A DNA stretch of 64,000 nucleotides from Manis javanica. Taxonomy: Eukaryota > Chordata > Mammalia > Pholidota > Manidae. The stretch lies in the NCBI RefSeq assembly GCF_040802235.1, contig NC_133161.1, positions 47,419,001 through 47,483,000 of the forward strand, written 5' to 3'. How positions within the stretch are numbered: the first letter of the stretch is position 1; each line of letters opens with the position of its first letter. Positions 1 through 12,170 of this stretch are shown in pieces. The translations under genes and the position numbers were made by a program. The notes under the pieces were generated by a model. It saw only the letters and a program-made list of their open reading frames with translations, made no database searches and was not told the origin of the DNA.

Positions 1-1385
1 ATTACATGGTATAACATGAAATGAAAATTAGAAAAAATAAGTTCAAATATGAATATTATAGAAATATCATTACAGGTTTTGAAAGCCAGACAAATGAGTT
101 GTTCTCTTCTTTTGGAACTCTCATCTATGGTTTTCCTTAGAGTTTGTTTTAAAGATTCCCTTTGCTAGAAATGATTCTGCCTTTAAAAAATAATACACAT
201 GTAGACTTTTTTTTAAAAAAAGAGAGCTTTTAAAAATGGGATTTGAATAATGGTACACTTTGGATAGAGAAAGAGGATTCAAAACATTCTAAAATAGGGT
301 TATTTTCTCTTACCCTGTTAGGAAATGGTTTTGAGGTACTCCTTGGTACATTTGACTTCCCTACCATTGCCCTCCCAGATATTTGTAAAAAAAACTTTGC
401 TCCTTTGAGGTGCATGCCAGTCAGTTAGCACCCCCTCTTCCCTCCTTGTTGATGTCACTGCTAATCTCCAAGTCACTATTCCTCATTCGTTAAAGAACAT
501 CACCAAGCACACAACCTTCCTCTCCATTCCAAGCCCTTTAGTGTCTACTCGGATGAGATTAAAAAAGGCTAACATCCTGACCTTTTAATTTTTTAATCCA
601 ACACCTCCACTTCAGATACCTATTTTCATGCTCACACCTTGGACCTTGCCACCACCCATAAATGCTTCACCTTCAAAATCAAGCATCCTGTTCTGACAAC
701 AATCTACTATTCTTTTAACTTGCCTGTTCAAATACACCAACTGTAACGGTTTCTCTCACACTCATCAGGATCTCTAATCTATTAAGCTTTCCCCTTTCCC
801 CTCTTCCCCTCATTATTCAACTCTGAGTCCATGGACTATCATTTCATTAACATTACTTTCAAAACCCTAAATTTCCTTGATTTTCTGTCTTGCAGATTAA
901 GTGCAATTTCCTAAAACGTGTAATACCACTAAAGGTTACATCTAAGAATATGAAGCAAAAACCCGACATTAAATTTGAGAATCTTAGGAAGTTTTTTGCA
1001 CTATCAAAGAAAGAAACTCTATAATTTATGGTACCAAGAAGCAGAGCCTGCAGAGGTTAATACTTTTGTAAGACCTTTGCCCCACCTGGCTCCTAACAGT
1101 GTTCTGTGTTCCTTGTGCAACTGAGAGGTCACTGGAATGTAAATATTCTCCAACCTCTCTTCCTTATTTTACTGGAAAGAGCAATAGACAGCACAGTACT
1201 TAAATTATTAAGGTACTTTTGTCAAGTTCTTTCCTCTCAGTGTTTTTAATTGTATACATATATTTCAGTAATTTGCATATGAATGGTAATTAAAGTTAAT
1301 AAGTTATTTTACGAAAATGCTATTGAGATAATCATCTAAAGTTTTAATTTTAACAAAGGCTGCATCAAAATTTGAGGTTAAAATA
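1..1385. other. No gene recognised
   Basis: AT-rich intergenic DNA. A pyrimidine-rich stretch at about 430-840 may be a decayed L2, too weak to call. No exons, RNA genes or promoters seen. Confidence 0.6.
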
Positions 1386-1690
1386 AGTTATTTCCACAGA
1401 TCCCATCTGCTTCCACCCTCTCAGAAACTACATTATCTTATTTGCAAGCCCTCCATCTTCACTGGATCTTTCCCATTGTCTTTTTCAACATGCTTAAGTC
1501 TCTTGCACTTAATGTTTTTAAATTCCCCAGCTTCATATTTCCCTCCAGCTGTTATTGCCTTTTGTCTTCGTCTTCACAACCAAACCTCTCACGACAAAAA
1601 GGAAATGTCTATTTCCACTCTGTAGTTTCCCACTCTTTCTTACCCCATTTTTATTCTGGATGCTGCCCCCATCACATCAAAACAATTTGC
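1386..1690 (+). mobile_element. L2 LINE ORF2 fragment
   Basis: Pyrimidine-rich strand with blocks matching L2 ORF2 as I know it: CTTCACTGGATCTTTCCCA, CCCTCCAGCTGTTATTGCC, and GGATGCTGCCCCCATCACATC. No open frame of significance. Confidence 0.55.
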
Positions 1691-1959
1691 ATTAGTATCA
1701 TAGCATGTATAATGTGTTCTAGACAGGCAAATCCATCTTAATATTCATTGTATGTCTGGTGTCTGACCTAGATGCTAAGCATGGTGTTTGACCACATCCC
1801 ATGGATTGCCTGGGACTCAGGAAAGCCATAAACAGGATTTTGAATTTTGTCTATGTTGGAGAGTTCAGTCATTTCCCTTGATTAATATACAACACTTCAT
1901 GAAACATTTAAATGTTTTGAGAGACTTAAAATTTAGGGTGGGAGGAGGTAATTTGGGAA

Positions 1960-2765
1960 TTATTGTCATACCAGTTATTTTGTTGTCTCTCAGTTCTAAA
2001 TTCATCCTTCTTGCCAGCTCTGTGGATATGCATCTACATCCTTTAAATTTTTTTTTTTTTTTGCCAGCTGGCACAACGTTAAGCTTTCTCAGTAGAAAGT
2101 GCCGGAGAGATATTGTGAGAGAAAAAAAATGGATTCTGCCTCTCGGTTTCTGTATACTCACTCAGTAGACTCCTGCAGTGCATATAATTCTCCAGAGTCC
2201 ACCTACTACAGCCTGCTCAGCTGTCCCAGTGTCCAGCTCCTGCAGTGCAGGGGGCTTCTTAAGTTCCTGCAGCACACGGAAGCTAGCAGCACTCCGCATC
2301 CAGCAACTGTACCCACAGAGCTCCCCTCTGGATAGTTTGTGGCAGAATGTCTCTAGTAGGATACTTCTCCATAAACAACTTTCCTGAGAGTCTTAGAGGA
2401 AAGATTTCCAGCAAGTTCCACACAGTTGCTGCCCAGAAAGTTCCAGAAAGTGAATTTCCAGCGAGGTCCAGCAGCTCAATAACACTTCTCTGAGAGATTC
2501 CCTGTGAGACTTCATTCAGTGACCCATAGACATGCCCTCTCCAAGGACTGGATCTCAGCCCTGGAGGTGCTCTTGCTTGGGCATGTATCTCCGCCACGGG
2601 GACTAGTCTGCGGGTGTATTTCCTATTCATATAGAGTTCCCTTTACTCCTTACTAGCCTGGTTACTTCAATGCCCATTGCAGTTAATAACTATTTTAAAC
2701 TCTCCCTGTTCAGTCACTGTGTGGTTTCTCTCTAGTGACTGGACCCAGACTGCTAGAAGCACTAT
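1960..2765 (+). mobile_element. LTR-like region (ERV3 class?), subfamily unknown
   Basis: The right end (about 2640-2750) has CTTCAATGCCCATTGCAGTT-type sequence followed by TGTGTGGTTTCTCTCTAGTG and ACTGGACCCAGACTG, which resembles the 3' end of ERVL-class LTRs. The left part holds a run of AGAAAGTTCC/TTTCCAGCAAG-type repeated words but no clear boundary. Low confidence. Confidence 0.35.
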
Positions 2766-4129
2766 GCCCCTTCCTTTAGCTTCATAGGGAGAATCTAACT
2801 TGATTATTTTTCCTTCTTTCCCTTTAGTAATTGCTCAGTGGGTTAATTTAGTTCTGAGCAGGTAGGGTTATTGCCATGTAGCTCTTTGTTGTATTGCAAT
2901 CTTGTACTACTATTTGATGTTAATTATGATGCATAAGGGCTAGAATTTCTTCTGTAACATATAGTTTAGGTTGTAGAACTCAATAAATGGTGATTTATTG
3001 CCATTTAACTTTGGGTTTCCTAGATGAAAGAAATACTTTTTTCCCAGAAGAGACCATGGCTATGCTGATCCTGCCATCAGGACAGAAGGAAAGGTGAAAT
3101 AATTACTAAGTACTTCTGTTGAACATCTTTTAAAAGTGATTTATAATACACCCTATTAGTTAATTGTGAAAATTGACTTTGAGATTGGTTAGGGTGGTAT
3201 AGCAAATTCTAAGAAGCTGAGAGCAGACAAATTTCCCTTCTTGAATCCTTCCTTTTGTACACTTTTCCCTCCCTTTAAGATATTCTTTCCCAGGCTCAGC
3301 AACCCCTACCTCTCAGGCACCAGTCTTGTTCAGGGAAAAATAGAAACTTATTCTCACTATTAACCTCTGTGACTATGAGGGACTTAATGAGTCCATTAAT
3401 GAAGATCTCAAAATAAGACTTCTGAGCATGAAACAATGAGCCTGTCATGTAGGTTTTAATGTATATGTGGGGAAGAGCTCTTTAAGTAAGGGACCCTTGT
3501 TGTGATTTATTAAATCACCACTGCTGTCATTCCAGAAGAACCTTCTTTTACCCCATATCATCTTCCAACTATCATCCTATTTTTCTTCTTCCCTTCCCAA
3601 CTTAACTTCTTTGAAGACCAGTCGATATGACAAGATCATTTGTTTGAGATATTAAGCAATTTTTGTCCTGGTATTTTTCCCTTCGATAGCTCGGCACTTC
3701 TCCAAACCTCACCCCTATCAGCTCCATAGAGTTGTTCCCATGGGGAAGGGATATAGATGGAAAATCTTTCTGGTGTTTGTTTCCAAAATCACAAGCTCCA
3801 AAAAGGGGAGAGGATTTAGGCCATGGCTCAAAGAGAATCCAGGGGCAGGAGGATAAATGTGGGGGAAGAACAAGAGGCATCCTCTCCCAAATTCTAGAAA
3901 TAGATTCCTCTGGGCTGGAGAAAGGTGGAAAAGTACATCTAGGGAAGAAAAGCCACCCAGGCCATCTAACCTTCTTGGGTATCCGAAATGTCCCCTACCC
4001 CATCTTAGTACTGAGTAATATTCTAAAATCCTAACAAAACTGGAATTGGGAGTGACTCAAAATAGAAATTGAATTGGTGGAATATATCAACAAATTTTTT
4101 TTACATAGTTGAATCATGAGCTGATTTCA
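2766..4129. other. No gene or repeat recognised
   Basis: Unique-looking intergenic sequence. The 92- and 100-codon frames at 3602-4034 overlap each other on opposite strands and carry no known motif. Confidence 0.55.
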
Positions 4130-4480
4130 TACTCTACATGTTCATTAACCTTGAATCCACACTGCTTCACTGACCATTCATTCCTCATCTCAAGCAATGT
4201 GCTCAACTCCACCAGTCCACTAAAAGGACCTAAGATAAAGTGATCAATAACTCTCTGACTTCCCAAACTAATTTTCAATTCTCAGATGTTATCCCACAAG
4301 TTTTTCAACCAGCAGATCGATATTATTGATACTACTGTTTAGTCCTACCTACTTGAAACATTTCCCAACATACCCTCTAAGACACAAACACATCCTAGTT
4401 TTCTCTGAAAACTCCTTCCCAATTTCATTTGCAGTTACTCCCGTAAATACTGATCTTCCTCAGAGAACAGCCTCTGTCCC
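4130..4480 (+). mobile_element. L2 LINE ORF2 fragment (decayed)
   Basis: Weak but ordered matches to L2 reverse-transcriptase coding sequence: ACTGACCATTCATTCCTCATC, CAACTCCACCAGTCCACT, AAAGTGATCAATAACTCTCTG. Confidence 0.45.
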
Positions 4481-5011
4481 TTCAGCTTTAAATTATTTCC
4501 TGTTATTAGTACATATTTTTAACTGCCAAATGTACTAACATACTTTTGTTAATAACAACTAGATCTCCAGCCCAGGCATTCCTCCTGACCTCAGCCCTGT
4601 AATACACATAGCCACTTGGATGTCACACAAACATTTTAAACTCAAAGTCCTGGCAGGAAAAAGATAACACACTGGAGACGATACTGAAGAGAGTGACGGG
4701 CTTAAGAGATTCCCTACAGATTCTCTAGCAAAAGAGGTGAATCAGTTAACTAGTTGGAGATGGAGATGTTATCTGCCTGTGGAGGGAGGGCTGCCTCAGG
4801 AGCTGAGGCCACACCCATGACCAAACTGTGGCCTGTCTCCATGGTCTCTCTCTAATACTGACTATTGGCCAAACCCAACCTGAAATCAGACTTGGAAGGA
4901 GCCCAGGTGATTCAGTCCACAGAAGTCAGCTTGTTGGGACACAAAGCAGTGAGGCAAAGGGTGGAGAATAGCTCTGGTGGGGCAAATGGAGATTCATTAG
5001 CACATCACCTC
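4481..5011. other. No feature recognised
   Basis: Between two L2 fragments; nothing clear. Confidence 0.5.
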
Positions 5012-5330
5012 AGTGAATGGCATCACCAATAACCCAGTCTCTCCAGCCAGGAACCAACTCTTCTCCTTACTTATGCCACTATATCCAGCCAGTCACCAAA
5101 TCCTGCGTGTGTTACTTTCTGAATGTTTGTCTCATTTGTCTCCTCCTTGTCATTCCTTACCAGTGCTCCAGGACAAGTCTTTGTCTCTTTTCATCTTGAT
5201 AAAAGCCTGCATTCTTGCTTAGTCTCTCAGCTTCCAGCTTTGACCACCCCTTCACCAACATGTCATATTGCTGCTGAAATTATCTTTCTAAAAGGCTAAA
5301 CTCTAAGCACTTTAATGGCAGGACCACACC
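5012..5330 (+). mobile_element. L2 LINE ORF2 fragment
   Basis: Starts at GTGAATGGCATCACCAATAA and runs through CCAGTCTCTCCAGCCAGGAA, GTCACCAAATCCTG, ATTATCTTTCTAAAAGGC and CACTTTAATGGCAGGACC, the order of the L2 C-terminal coding region. Frames are short and broken. Confidence 0.75.
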
Positions 5331-5564
5331 TCCCCCCAACCCTGTTTTTAATTTTAAAATTTTTAATTAATCACAAAATTACATAATTATAATTAAATTA
5401 ATTACAAAATAATACATCAGAATTTCAAGGAAAGCCAAGCTGTATTGATGTATTATTGATTGATGAAGTAAAATGTGAAACCTTCTAAAGAGGTAACCAT
5501 TGTTAATAATTTGGTTTTCTTTTTCCAAATAGGTGTTTTTTTTTACCCCAGCTTTACTGAGGTA

Positions 5565-5667
5565 TGATTCACAGATTTTCTTTTTTTATTTTTTATTTTG
5601 AAATAACTATAGACTCAGAGGAAGTTGCAAACAAGAGTACAGAGAGTCCCCTGTACACTTCACCCAG
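5565..5667 (-). mobile_element. Old L1 3'UTR, left part, split by an LTR
   Basis: TTTTGAAATAACTATAGACTCAGAGGAAGTTGC-type old L1 sequence, cut at 5667 by the MLT1-like LTR and resuming at 6147. Confidence 0.65.
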
Positions 5668-6141
5668 TGTTGTGAGTTGAATTGTGTCCCCCAAAAAGAT
5701 GTGTTCAAGTCCTAATCCCAGGCACCTATGAATATAAGCTTATTTGGAAATAGGGTCTTTTCAGATATAATCAAGTTAAAATGAAATTGTACTGGCTTAG
5801 GACGAGGGCTCTAAGCCAGTGACTGGTGTCCTCATAAGAAGATGGGAAATTCAGACACAGGCATAGGCACACAGAGACACTGAGCCAGAGACATACATGG
5901 AAGCAGATACTGGAGTGATGGATCTACAAGCCCAAGAAGCCAAGGATTGCTGGCAAACACTACAAGTTAGGGAAGAAGCAAGAAAGGATAGGATCCTTTC
6001 TTGGAGACTTCAGAGAGAGTGGATCTGCCAACATCTTTATTTCAGACTTCTAGCCTCTCAAAATGTGACAGAATAAATTTCTGTTATTTTTAATCATCCA
6101 GTTTGTGGTGGTTTTTTCAGCAGCCCTAGGAAACTAATACA
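5668..6141 (+). mobile_element. Solo LTR, MLT1-type (ERVL-MaLR)
   Basis: 474 bp starting TGTTGTGAGTTGAATTGTG and ending CTAGGAAACTAATACA, both classic MLT1-type ends. AATAAA at 6072-6077 is the polyadenylation signal. Flanks are a 5-bp near-duplication, CCCAG at 5663-5667 and CTCAG at 6142-6146. It sits inside an old L1. Confidence 0.85.
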
Positions 6142-6146
6142 CTCAG

Positions 6147-6295
6147 CCTCCTCCAGTGGTTGAATTTATCCCCCAAGGGTGATACTTAATTTAACTATAG
6201 TAAAAATCAGAGCAAGGAAACTGACACAATACTGTTATCTAGACTATAGGCCTTGTCCACATTTTACCCCAGACTGATTTTTTTAATCATAAGAA
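6147..6295 (-). mobile_element. Old L1 3'UTR, right part
   Basis: Contains ATAGTAAAAATCAGAGCAAGG and ACTGTTATCTAGACTATAGG, continuing the L1 remnant that ends at 5667. Confidence 0.6.
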
Positions 6296-6306
6296 GTGTG
6301 TGAGCA

Positions 6307-6307
<1 letters not shown>

Positions 6308-6352
<45 letters not shown>

Positions 6353-6356
6353 ACAC
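6308..6356. repeat. (CA)n microsatellite
   Basis: About 24 CA units with one interruption (CATACAC) near the right end; expected to be length-polymorphic. Confidence 0.97.
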
Positions 6357-6449
6357 CACTTTCATTGTTCCTAAACTAAATTCCTTAGTTCTCTGTTTAG
6401 ATAAAGCTTAGTCATTGGTAACATATGTGACAAAGAATTTTTATGTAAA

Positions 6450-6985
6450 ACACACCCCGAAATCAACAAAAAGACTAACCAATGGAGAAAACAGGTTAAA
6501 ATATATAAATAGACTATTCACAGAAGGAAAAATATAAATGGGCAATGAACACATGAAAAGGTGCTGAGCTTTACTAATAACCAGGGAAATACAAATTAAA
6601 ATCACAATGAAATTTTTTTCACCATCAAATTGTCACCAGTATAGACACTGAAGAGACAAAGAGAGTCTCGTACTCTGTTAGAGAGCTTGGGTATAACTTG
6701 GTATAAAAAACTTTAGAAGACAATTTTGCAGTATTTATAAAGCTTACGATGTTTGTGCAATTTGACCCTGCAATTGCACTTCTAGGACTCTTGGAAATAC
6801 TTACACATATGCACAAAGATAATATCTAAGAGGACATTTACTGAAATATTGTTTTGAATATGGAACAGTCAGGACTACCTAAATGTTGATCAATAAGGGG
6901 ATGGTTACATTTATTTTGATATACCCATTTTATGCAGCCATTAAAAAAATGGAGTAGACATCATATACTGATATGTCAATAAAGA
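6450..6985 (+). mobile_element. Ancient L1/HAL1 ORF2 fragment
   Basis: Decayed L1-type sequence: CAATGAACACATGAAAAGGTG, AAATTAAAATCACAATGA, TTTGACCCTGCAATTGCACT and GCAGCCATTAAAAAAATGGA occur in the order found at the C-terminal end of ORF2. No open frame survives. Confidence 0.75.
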
Positions 6986-7019
6986 CAACAATAGAACAAC
7001 TGGTTTCAGAGAGACTGTA

Positions 7020-7262
7020 TTTAAAGAGCATAGGCTCTATTTGGATTAACAATCCTGCTCCACCACTTACTAGCTCTGGGAACTTAATAGTTTAAATATT
7101 CTCTTAACCTTTGAAACTTCAGTTTCCCCATAAGAAAATGAATGTAGTAATGTTTGTAATCTATCTCATAGGGTTACTGTAAGCATTAAATTAGTCAATT
7201 CATATAAGCATGTTTTAAAATGGTCTCTGGTACACAATAGTTGTTCTGTAAATGTTAGCTAT
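7020..7262 (+). mobile_element. MIR SINE
   Basis: Core blocks in order: AGAGCATAGGCTCT, CCACTTACTAGCTCTG, CAGTTTCCCCATAAGAAAATG, CTCATAGGGTTACTGTAAGCATTAAAT and TGTTCTGTAAATGTTAGCTA. Nearly full length and well diverged. Confidence 0.85.
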
Positions 7263-7879
7263 ACTATAATTATTGTTTAGATTTTTTAAAAATCTGCATG
7301 TTATCACTACTTTAGATAGATACATACATGCCTGCCTGCCTGCCTGCATATCAAATTGTGACTTCCTCTGGGAAGGAGTGTCAGTTTCATCTTTAATAAT
7401 ATGGACTTCTTTATCTATTGCAGAAGCAGTTGACTTTTGTTATTATTCTTGGCCAATCAACATCTGAGCCACCTTGCTCTTTCTGGAGAATTCCCCACCC
7501 TATGAAGCAGACCAAGCATTCCATTCTAGAAACTAAAAAACAAGCTACGTGCTTGCTTTTTATATTCCCTTGTGGTCAGGGTATGCACTATACCAGTCAG
7601 ATGCTTACAGAATCCATTTTGGCCCAGAAGAGGCAGTGGCTTCATGGCAGCTATATTCTGTCTCCAGTAAAAAACATGGCAGCAACCGGAGCATCAGTGG
7701 GAGCAGCAGAACCATCTGTGAGGTCGGTGAGGTGAGGGCAAGGAGTTCTTCACAGAATGTGGTGGGCAGTATGATTTTTAAACCTTCCCAAAGGATCTGT
7801 GAGCTACCCACTATCTTTTTAATAAAGACCTTTTCTTTAAATAGACCAGAGTTGGATTCTTTAAAACACTAACAACACT
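7263..7879. other. Unclassified; possible LTR end
   Basis: AATAAAGACC near 7820 resembles an LTR polyadenylation signal, and the purine-rich stretch 7470-7860 may be an old LTR, but no ends or duplication were found. Confidence 0.3.
7329..7347. repeat. (CCTG)n short tandem repeat
   Basis: Four and a half copies of a CCTG/GCCT unit. Confidence 0.9.
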
Positions 7880-8054
7880 GATGGAGTTTATTTTTGAAAT
7901 TTAAAACTTCCAATTTTTACATTAGGAACAATTTCAAATTTACAGAAGCATTAAGAGAGAATAGTAAATGAATAGTAGAGAATAGAAAAATGAATACTTG
8001 CATATCATCCACCCAGATTCAACAATAGTAATGTTTTGATGTATTTTTGCTTTA

Positions 8055-8112
<58 letters not shown>

Positions 8113-8330
8113 TGTGCATTTTTTTGCTGAACATTTGGAAGTTAGTTACAGGCACCTAAGAAAATGAACAATAATTCCATAATATTTTCATATATCTGAG
8201 CAGTATTCAAATTTCCCCAGATGTCCCAGGGATGCCTTTTGTACCTTTTTTTTTTTAATCAAGCCAAGATCCAATAAAACATATTGTATTTAGTTGTCTG
8301 TTCAGTATCTTTTTGTAATTAAAAAATGTA
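7880..8330 (-). mobile_element. Old L1 3'UTR containing a TG microsatellite
   Basis: CATCCACCCAGATTCAACAATAG, GAACATTTGGAAGTTAGTTACAGGCA and CAGTATTCAAATTTCCCCAGATGTCCC follow the order of an old L1 3'UTR antisense copy. The TG tract lies at the place where such L1s carry a TG-rich stretch. Confidence 0.65.
8057..8116. repeat. (TG)n microsatellite
   Basis: About 30 TG units interrupted by one TATG near 8105. Long pure alternating tracts of this kind are polymorphic and can adopt Z-DNA. Confidence 0.97.
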
Positions 8331-8769
8331 ATTTAAAAAATCAGGGAATTAATAGGCTTTGGTCCTTCTTTTGTTGGTTTCTACCTAATGATCAAGAAGA
8401 TAAATATCAGAACTAACAGCTATTATGCACTGATTGCTTATATATCAACAGAGTTGAGTCATGGGCTGATTTATGTGAGGTGCTAGGCATATCAATATGA
8501 GTAGGACAAGGTCCCTGACCTAAAAAATGCAGGCTCTCTGTGTTTCTCCAAATACACACAACTTGTTGGTCTCACTTTTAAGCAACTTAAGGAACAGATA
8601 GAGACAAAAGATACCAGAGTTAATCATTTCCTTAGCTCAGAGTCATGTTTATGGTGTGTGAGAGCTGAGCAAAGCTGGATGCACACATCTAGTAATTTAC
8701 CTTCCACTACTTTCTGAATCCTGTATGAACTTCTCAGCATAGCAATCAAGGGCCATCGAAGCCTGATTC

Positions 8770-9170
8770 CAAACTAATTTTTCTGCCTCAACCTCACCAG
8801 TTCCTCTTACAAGCTCAAACTGGACCCACATTTTCTAGAACATGTTTCATGTTTTCCCATCACCACATTCTGCTGAAATACTTTCCCCATTGCATCTACC
8901 TTCAAACTCCCATCCACACTGCAAGGCCCAAAATGCATGCCACATGTTCAGTGAAAATGTTCCAGGGTCTACTTCTAACAAGAAGTTTACTTTCTTTTGT
9001 GCTTTTGTTTGTATGTCTCTTATTTTGCTTATTAAGTTTTGTTTTGTATTATCTTACTGTACTTTTCTACCTACTAAGTAAACTTACTGAAGGCACGACC
9101 TTTAATCATTTTAGTTCTTTCCCATTCTACCTACCACTTAGTAACCAATTTTTGTGAATTTGATTAAAAT
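8770..9170 (+). mobile_element. Possible older L2 copy next to the L2 3' end
   Basis: CTGAAATACTTTCCCCATTGCATC, CAAACTCCCATCCACACTGC and ACTTACTGAAGGCACGACC are L2-like words, but the match is too weak to fix ends. Confidence 0.35.
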
Positions 9171-9244
9171 TAATCATACAGATGGAGAGTAATTCTAGAA
9201 AAACACCAAGACTAAAAGGAATTATGATAAAAATAAGATTCAAA

Positions 9245-9556
9245 TTGTTAATTTTACACATCTGTGCTTCCGCACATCAAACATCACATCCTTGGGGAAG
9301 CTTTCTGAGATCCCCCCTAACTAAGGTTTATTTCCCCCATTATCACCTTTTGATACCATGTAACTTTTTTTACCCACTTTTTATAATTCTGTTGATTTTT
9401 GTGATATTTCATTAATATCTTTCTCCATTACTAAATAGAAGATTCTATATGAAGTAAAGGATCCTGTTTGGTTTTGTCATCATGTCCACAGCACCTAGAA
9501 AAATTCCTGGTACCTGATAGGCATTTTATAAAGAACTGCTGGATGAATGAGTGAGT
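9245..9556 (+). mobile_element. L2 LINE 3' end
   Basis: GGGAAGCTTTCTGAGATCCCCC, ATGTCCACAGCACCTAGAAAA and CTGGATGAATGAGTGAG at the end mark the conserved L2 3' terminus. Confidence 0.8.
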
Positions 9557-10798
9557 ATTGTATTATCATGGTGCCTAAGAAGAAAAAGTTTACATATTGT
9601 AATACTAATAACCATACAATAAATAGTCCCAGAAAAGTGACCACACTCTTAAGCTACAAAATAACACATGTATATCTTATTCTGTGCAATGCACCATTCT
9701 TGCACAATCGTCATTGCATAATTATTTCTGAATTAATTAGAATATCGTTTGATAAGTCTAATTTTATAAACTTACTATGTCTAAGAATAGTGAGCAATTT
9801 TTTGAAAATACATTTTCCATGCATATGTATGTATATGTAGATTATGAATATGATATATAATACACACATCCTTCTTTAATTAGTTTTCTAAAAGCTATTT
9901 TAAAATTTGTTAGAAAATCATTTTGTAGCCTGAATCAATTATTCACACTGTTTAATCTGAAGAAAGTAAGGTGGAGATTTAGCAATCATCTGATTCATGT
10001 GATAAAGACACTCAATTGACAATATAAACCAAAAAATAAAGGTCTATAAATTACCAGTTTATTTACATTGTTCATAGCTTCTGGGTGATTCATAAATCTT
10101 CATTTTCTTCATGAAGAGAAAGCATAGTTATAGATTATTTTTTTAGATCAATTTATTTGAACTACACAAACAAAAAAACTGTTCATCCATTTCTCCCACC
10201 TAAAACTTATCATTAAAAATAATGAAGAAATTTTCTTTTCAGATCACATTTAATATTCTCCCAAACAACCCAACACCTTAGACTCCAGTATTGTCTTTGT
10301 CACAGTTAGGGTCACATGTTATCGACACTCTTTATTAAGGAAAAATCTCTCTGTGTTTTTGATTTTCATTTCTGACACTTAATTAGAACAAATGAAATTA
10401 CTCCATCTATATTTGCCAGAGCTGCCAGGACTCCTGAAACTATTAGAAAGAGTAATGAAATCTGTGACTTGCCTCACATGAGGCCAAGTTCTACATGTGT
10501 AGTTGAGAATGTGTGTGCTTCCCTGTCTGCAGGGAAGAGGTTAAGTGAATCTAGGGTGTGATCTTTGACAGCTTTATGCAACATGATAGCATGAAGAAAA
10601 ATGTTTATAAAAGAACACATTCTAATCCCTGGTATCTCTCAGTGGGATCACTACATTGTCAAACAGTAAAGGAATGTTTAACTACAAATAAATAATGCTT
10701 CCCTGAATGAAGTGTCCTCTCTGGTGTGTAATTACTGAATGTGTATTTAAGAGTTCCAGGTTTGAGTGAGTGTTTCATTTTTCACTTATGGGATTCAG
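9557..10798. other. No repeat recognised; AT-rich unique DNA
   Basis: Long stretch with no known transposon. Homeodomain-like TAAT words are frequent, which AT richness alone would give. Confidence 0.5.
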
Positions 10799-10985
10799 CT
10801 CACCTCTTGGCACCCACAATGCAGTAAACAACAGCTTCCAGATGCCAGAAATACACTCCTGCCAGCAGCCAGCAGATGGCTGTGCGGATGACAGACATGA
10901 TGCCTTCACACATAGTTCCATCCGGGACTGGCTTGTTTGACTGATTTACGTATATGATAATTGGTACATACAAAGGAGGTCACAT
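10799..10985 (-). other. Short open frame with donor-like end, GC-richer than surroundings
   Basis: On the minus strand a frame of about 58 codons runs from a stop near 10985 to a stop at 10799. Its last part reads MSVIRTAICWLLAGVYFW... and ends GCCAAGAG-GTGAGC, which resembles a splice donor. Composition is hydrophobic in the middle. I do not recognise the protein. It could be an exon of an unknown minus-strand gene, a fragment of a processed pseudogene, or chance. Confidence 0.25.
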
Positions 10986-11059
10986 AATTTATATCTGAGC
11001 TTTGAAAAATTATAATGAACAGCCATGAACATACCACACAAATTTAAGGAGAGCTAGAA

Positions 11060-11635
11060 TGTTATCGGTGTTTTTTTTGCATTTACCTATATGCTTCTCT
11101 CCTCTGCCTCCTCTTCAGAGGTAACTGCAATCTTGAATTGTTGTTTTTATTTTTTCTATTTAAAAAACCAGTTTAGCATATACACATTACCTTTAGACTT
11201 TGTATTGTTTCATTTTCCTTGTTTTATGCTTTGTAAAAATAATAGCATATTCAACGTAGTCTTCAGCAACTTGATTTTTTTACCCAAGGGTATCAGATTT
11301 TTTACCCAGGGGTATAAGGTGTAGGCCTTCTACAGCTCAACTTTTTTTTTTTTAACAGTTCAACTTTTTTTTACCAAGGATGTTCTAAGATTCATCTGTA
11401 TTGCTACTTGAGCTGTTACACATTCATTTACACTATTGTATAAAATTTCATTTGACCATAGGACACCTTAGGAAGTTGTTTCATAAGTCCCTAGATTTTT
11501 GGGGTGCTTAGTTTAGCTGTTGGGGTTTTTTTGCCATTATGAACAATGCTGATGGAACATGTCTCCTTATGAACAGGTACAAGAATTCTCTAGGAATTTG
11601 TAGCACGTCAAAGAAAAATGTTCTTAACTTAGGAA
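11060..11635 (-). mobile_element. Ancient L1/HAL1 fragment
   Basis: CTCTTCAGAGGTAACTGCAATC, GATTCATCTGTATTGCTACTTG and GCCATTATGAACAATGCTGATG with CATGTCTCCTTATGAACAGG are the antisense order of old L1 3' sequences. Confidence 0.65.
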
Positions 11636-11844
11636 ATACATACTAAATGCTTATATGCTTCTTGGATTTGCTTTCAAATAATCCAATATTGGTCAGAGGG
11701 AAGCTGGTGAATTGGCTGGAAGTACAGAAACAGAATGGACACATGGGGTTCATTATACAATTCTACTACATTTGTACATGCTTTTTCCATAATAAAATGT
11801 AAAAATGATGCAAATGTACTTCTGCTCAGAATATGCTTTGTAAG

Positions 11845-12170
11845 TGCTCTGACTTCTGCCTGGAATGTTGTTACTCCAGATAGCCACATACCACACTTCC
11901 TTCGTTTATTCCAGTCTCTGCTCAAATGTCTTAGAAGAGCTTTCTCTGACTACCTTATGTAAAACAGCATCCCTCTTCTCCTGCTTTGTTTTTCTTTACA
12001 GCACTTCTCACTAGCTGACATGTTCCATGTTTTCATTTGCAGAATACGGAGGTTCCAGGGATGCTGTTTCATTTACCAAGTGTCTCCACTCTTTATTGCA
12101 CTGTCTTGAACAGAGCCTGGCACATAAGAGAAACTCAAACAATATTTATTAAATGAATGAATGTATATGT
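11845..12170 (+). mobile_element. L2 LINE 3' end
   Basis: CTGCCTGGAATGTTGTTACTCC, TCTCTGCTCAAATGTC, TTTCTCTGACTACC, GAGCCTGGCACATAAGAG and the terminal AATATTTATTAAATGAATGAATG make this one of the clearest L2 ends in the window. Confidence 0.88.

Noticed and set aside
6308-8116. CRISPR-like regular repeats
   Set aside because: Simple CA/TG microsatellites in a mammalian genome; no repeat-spacer structure.
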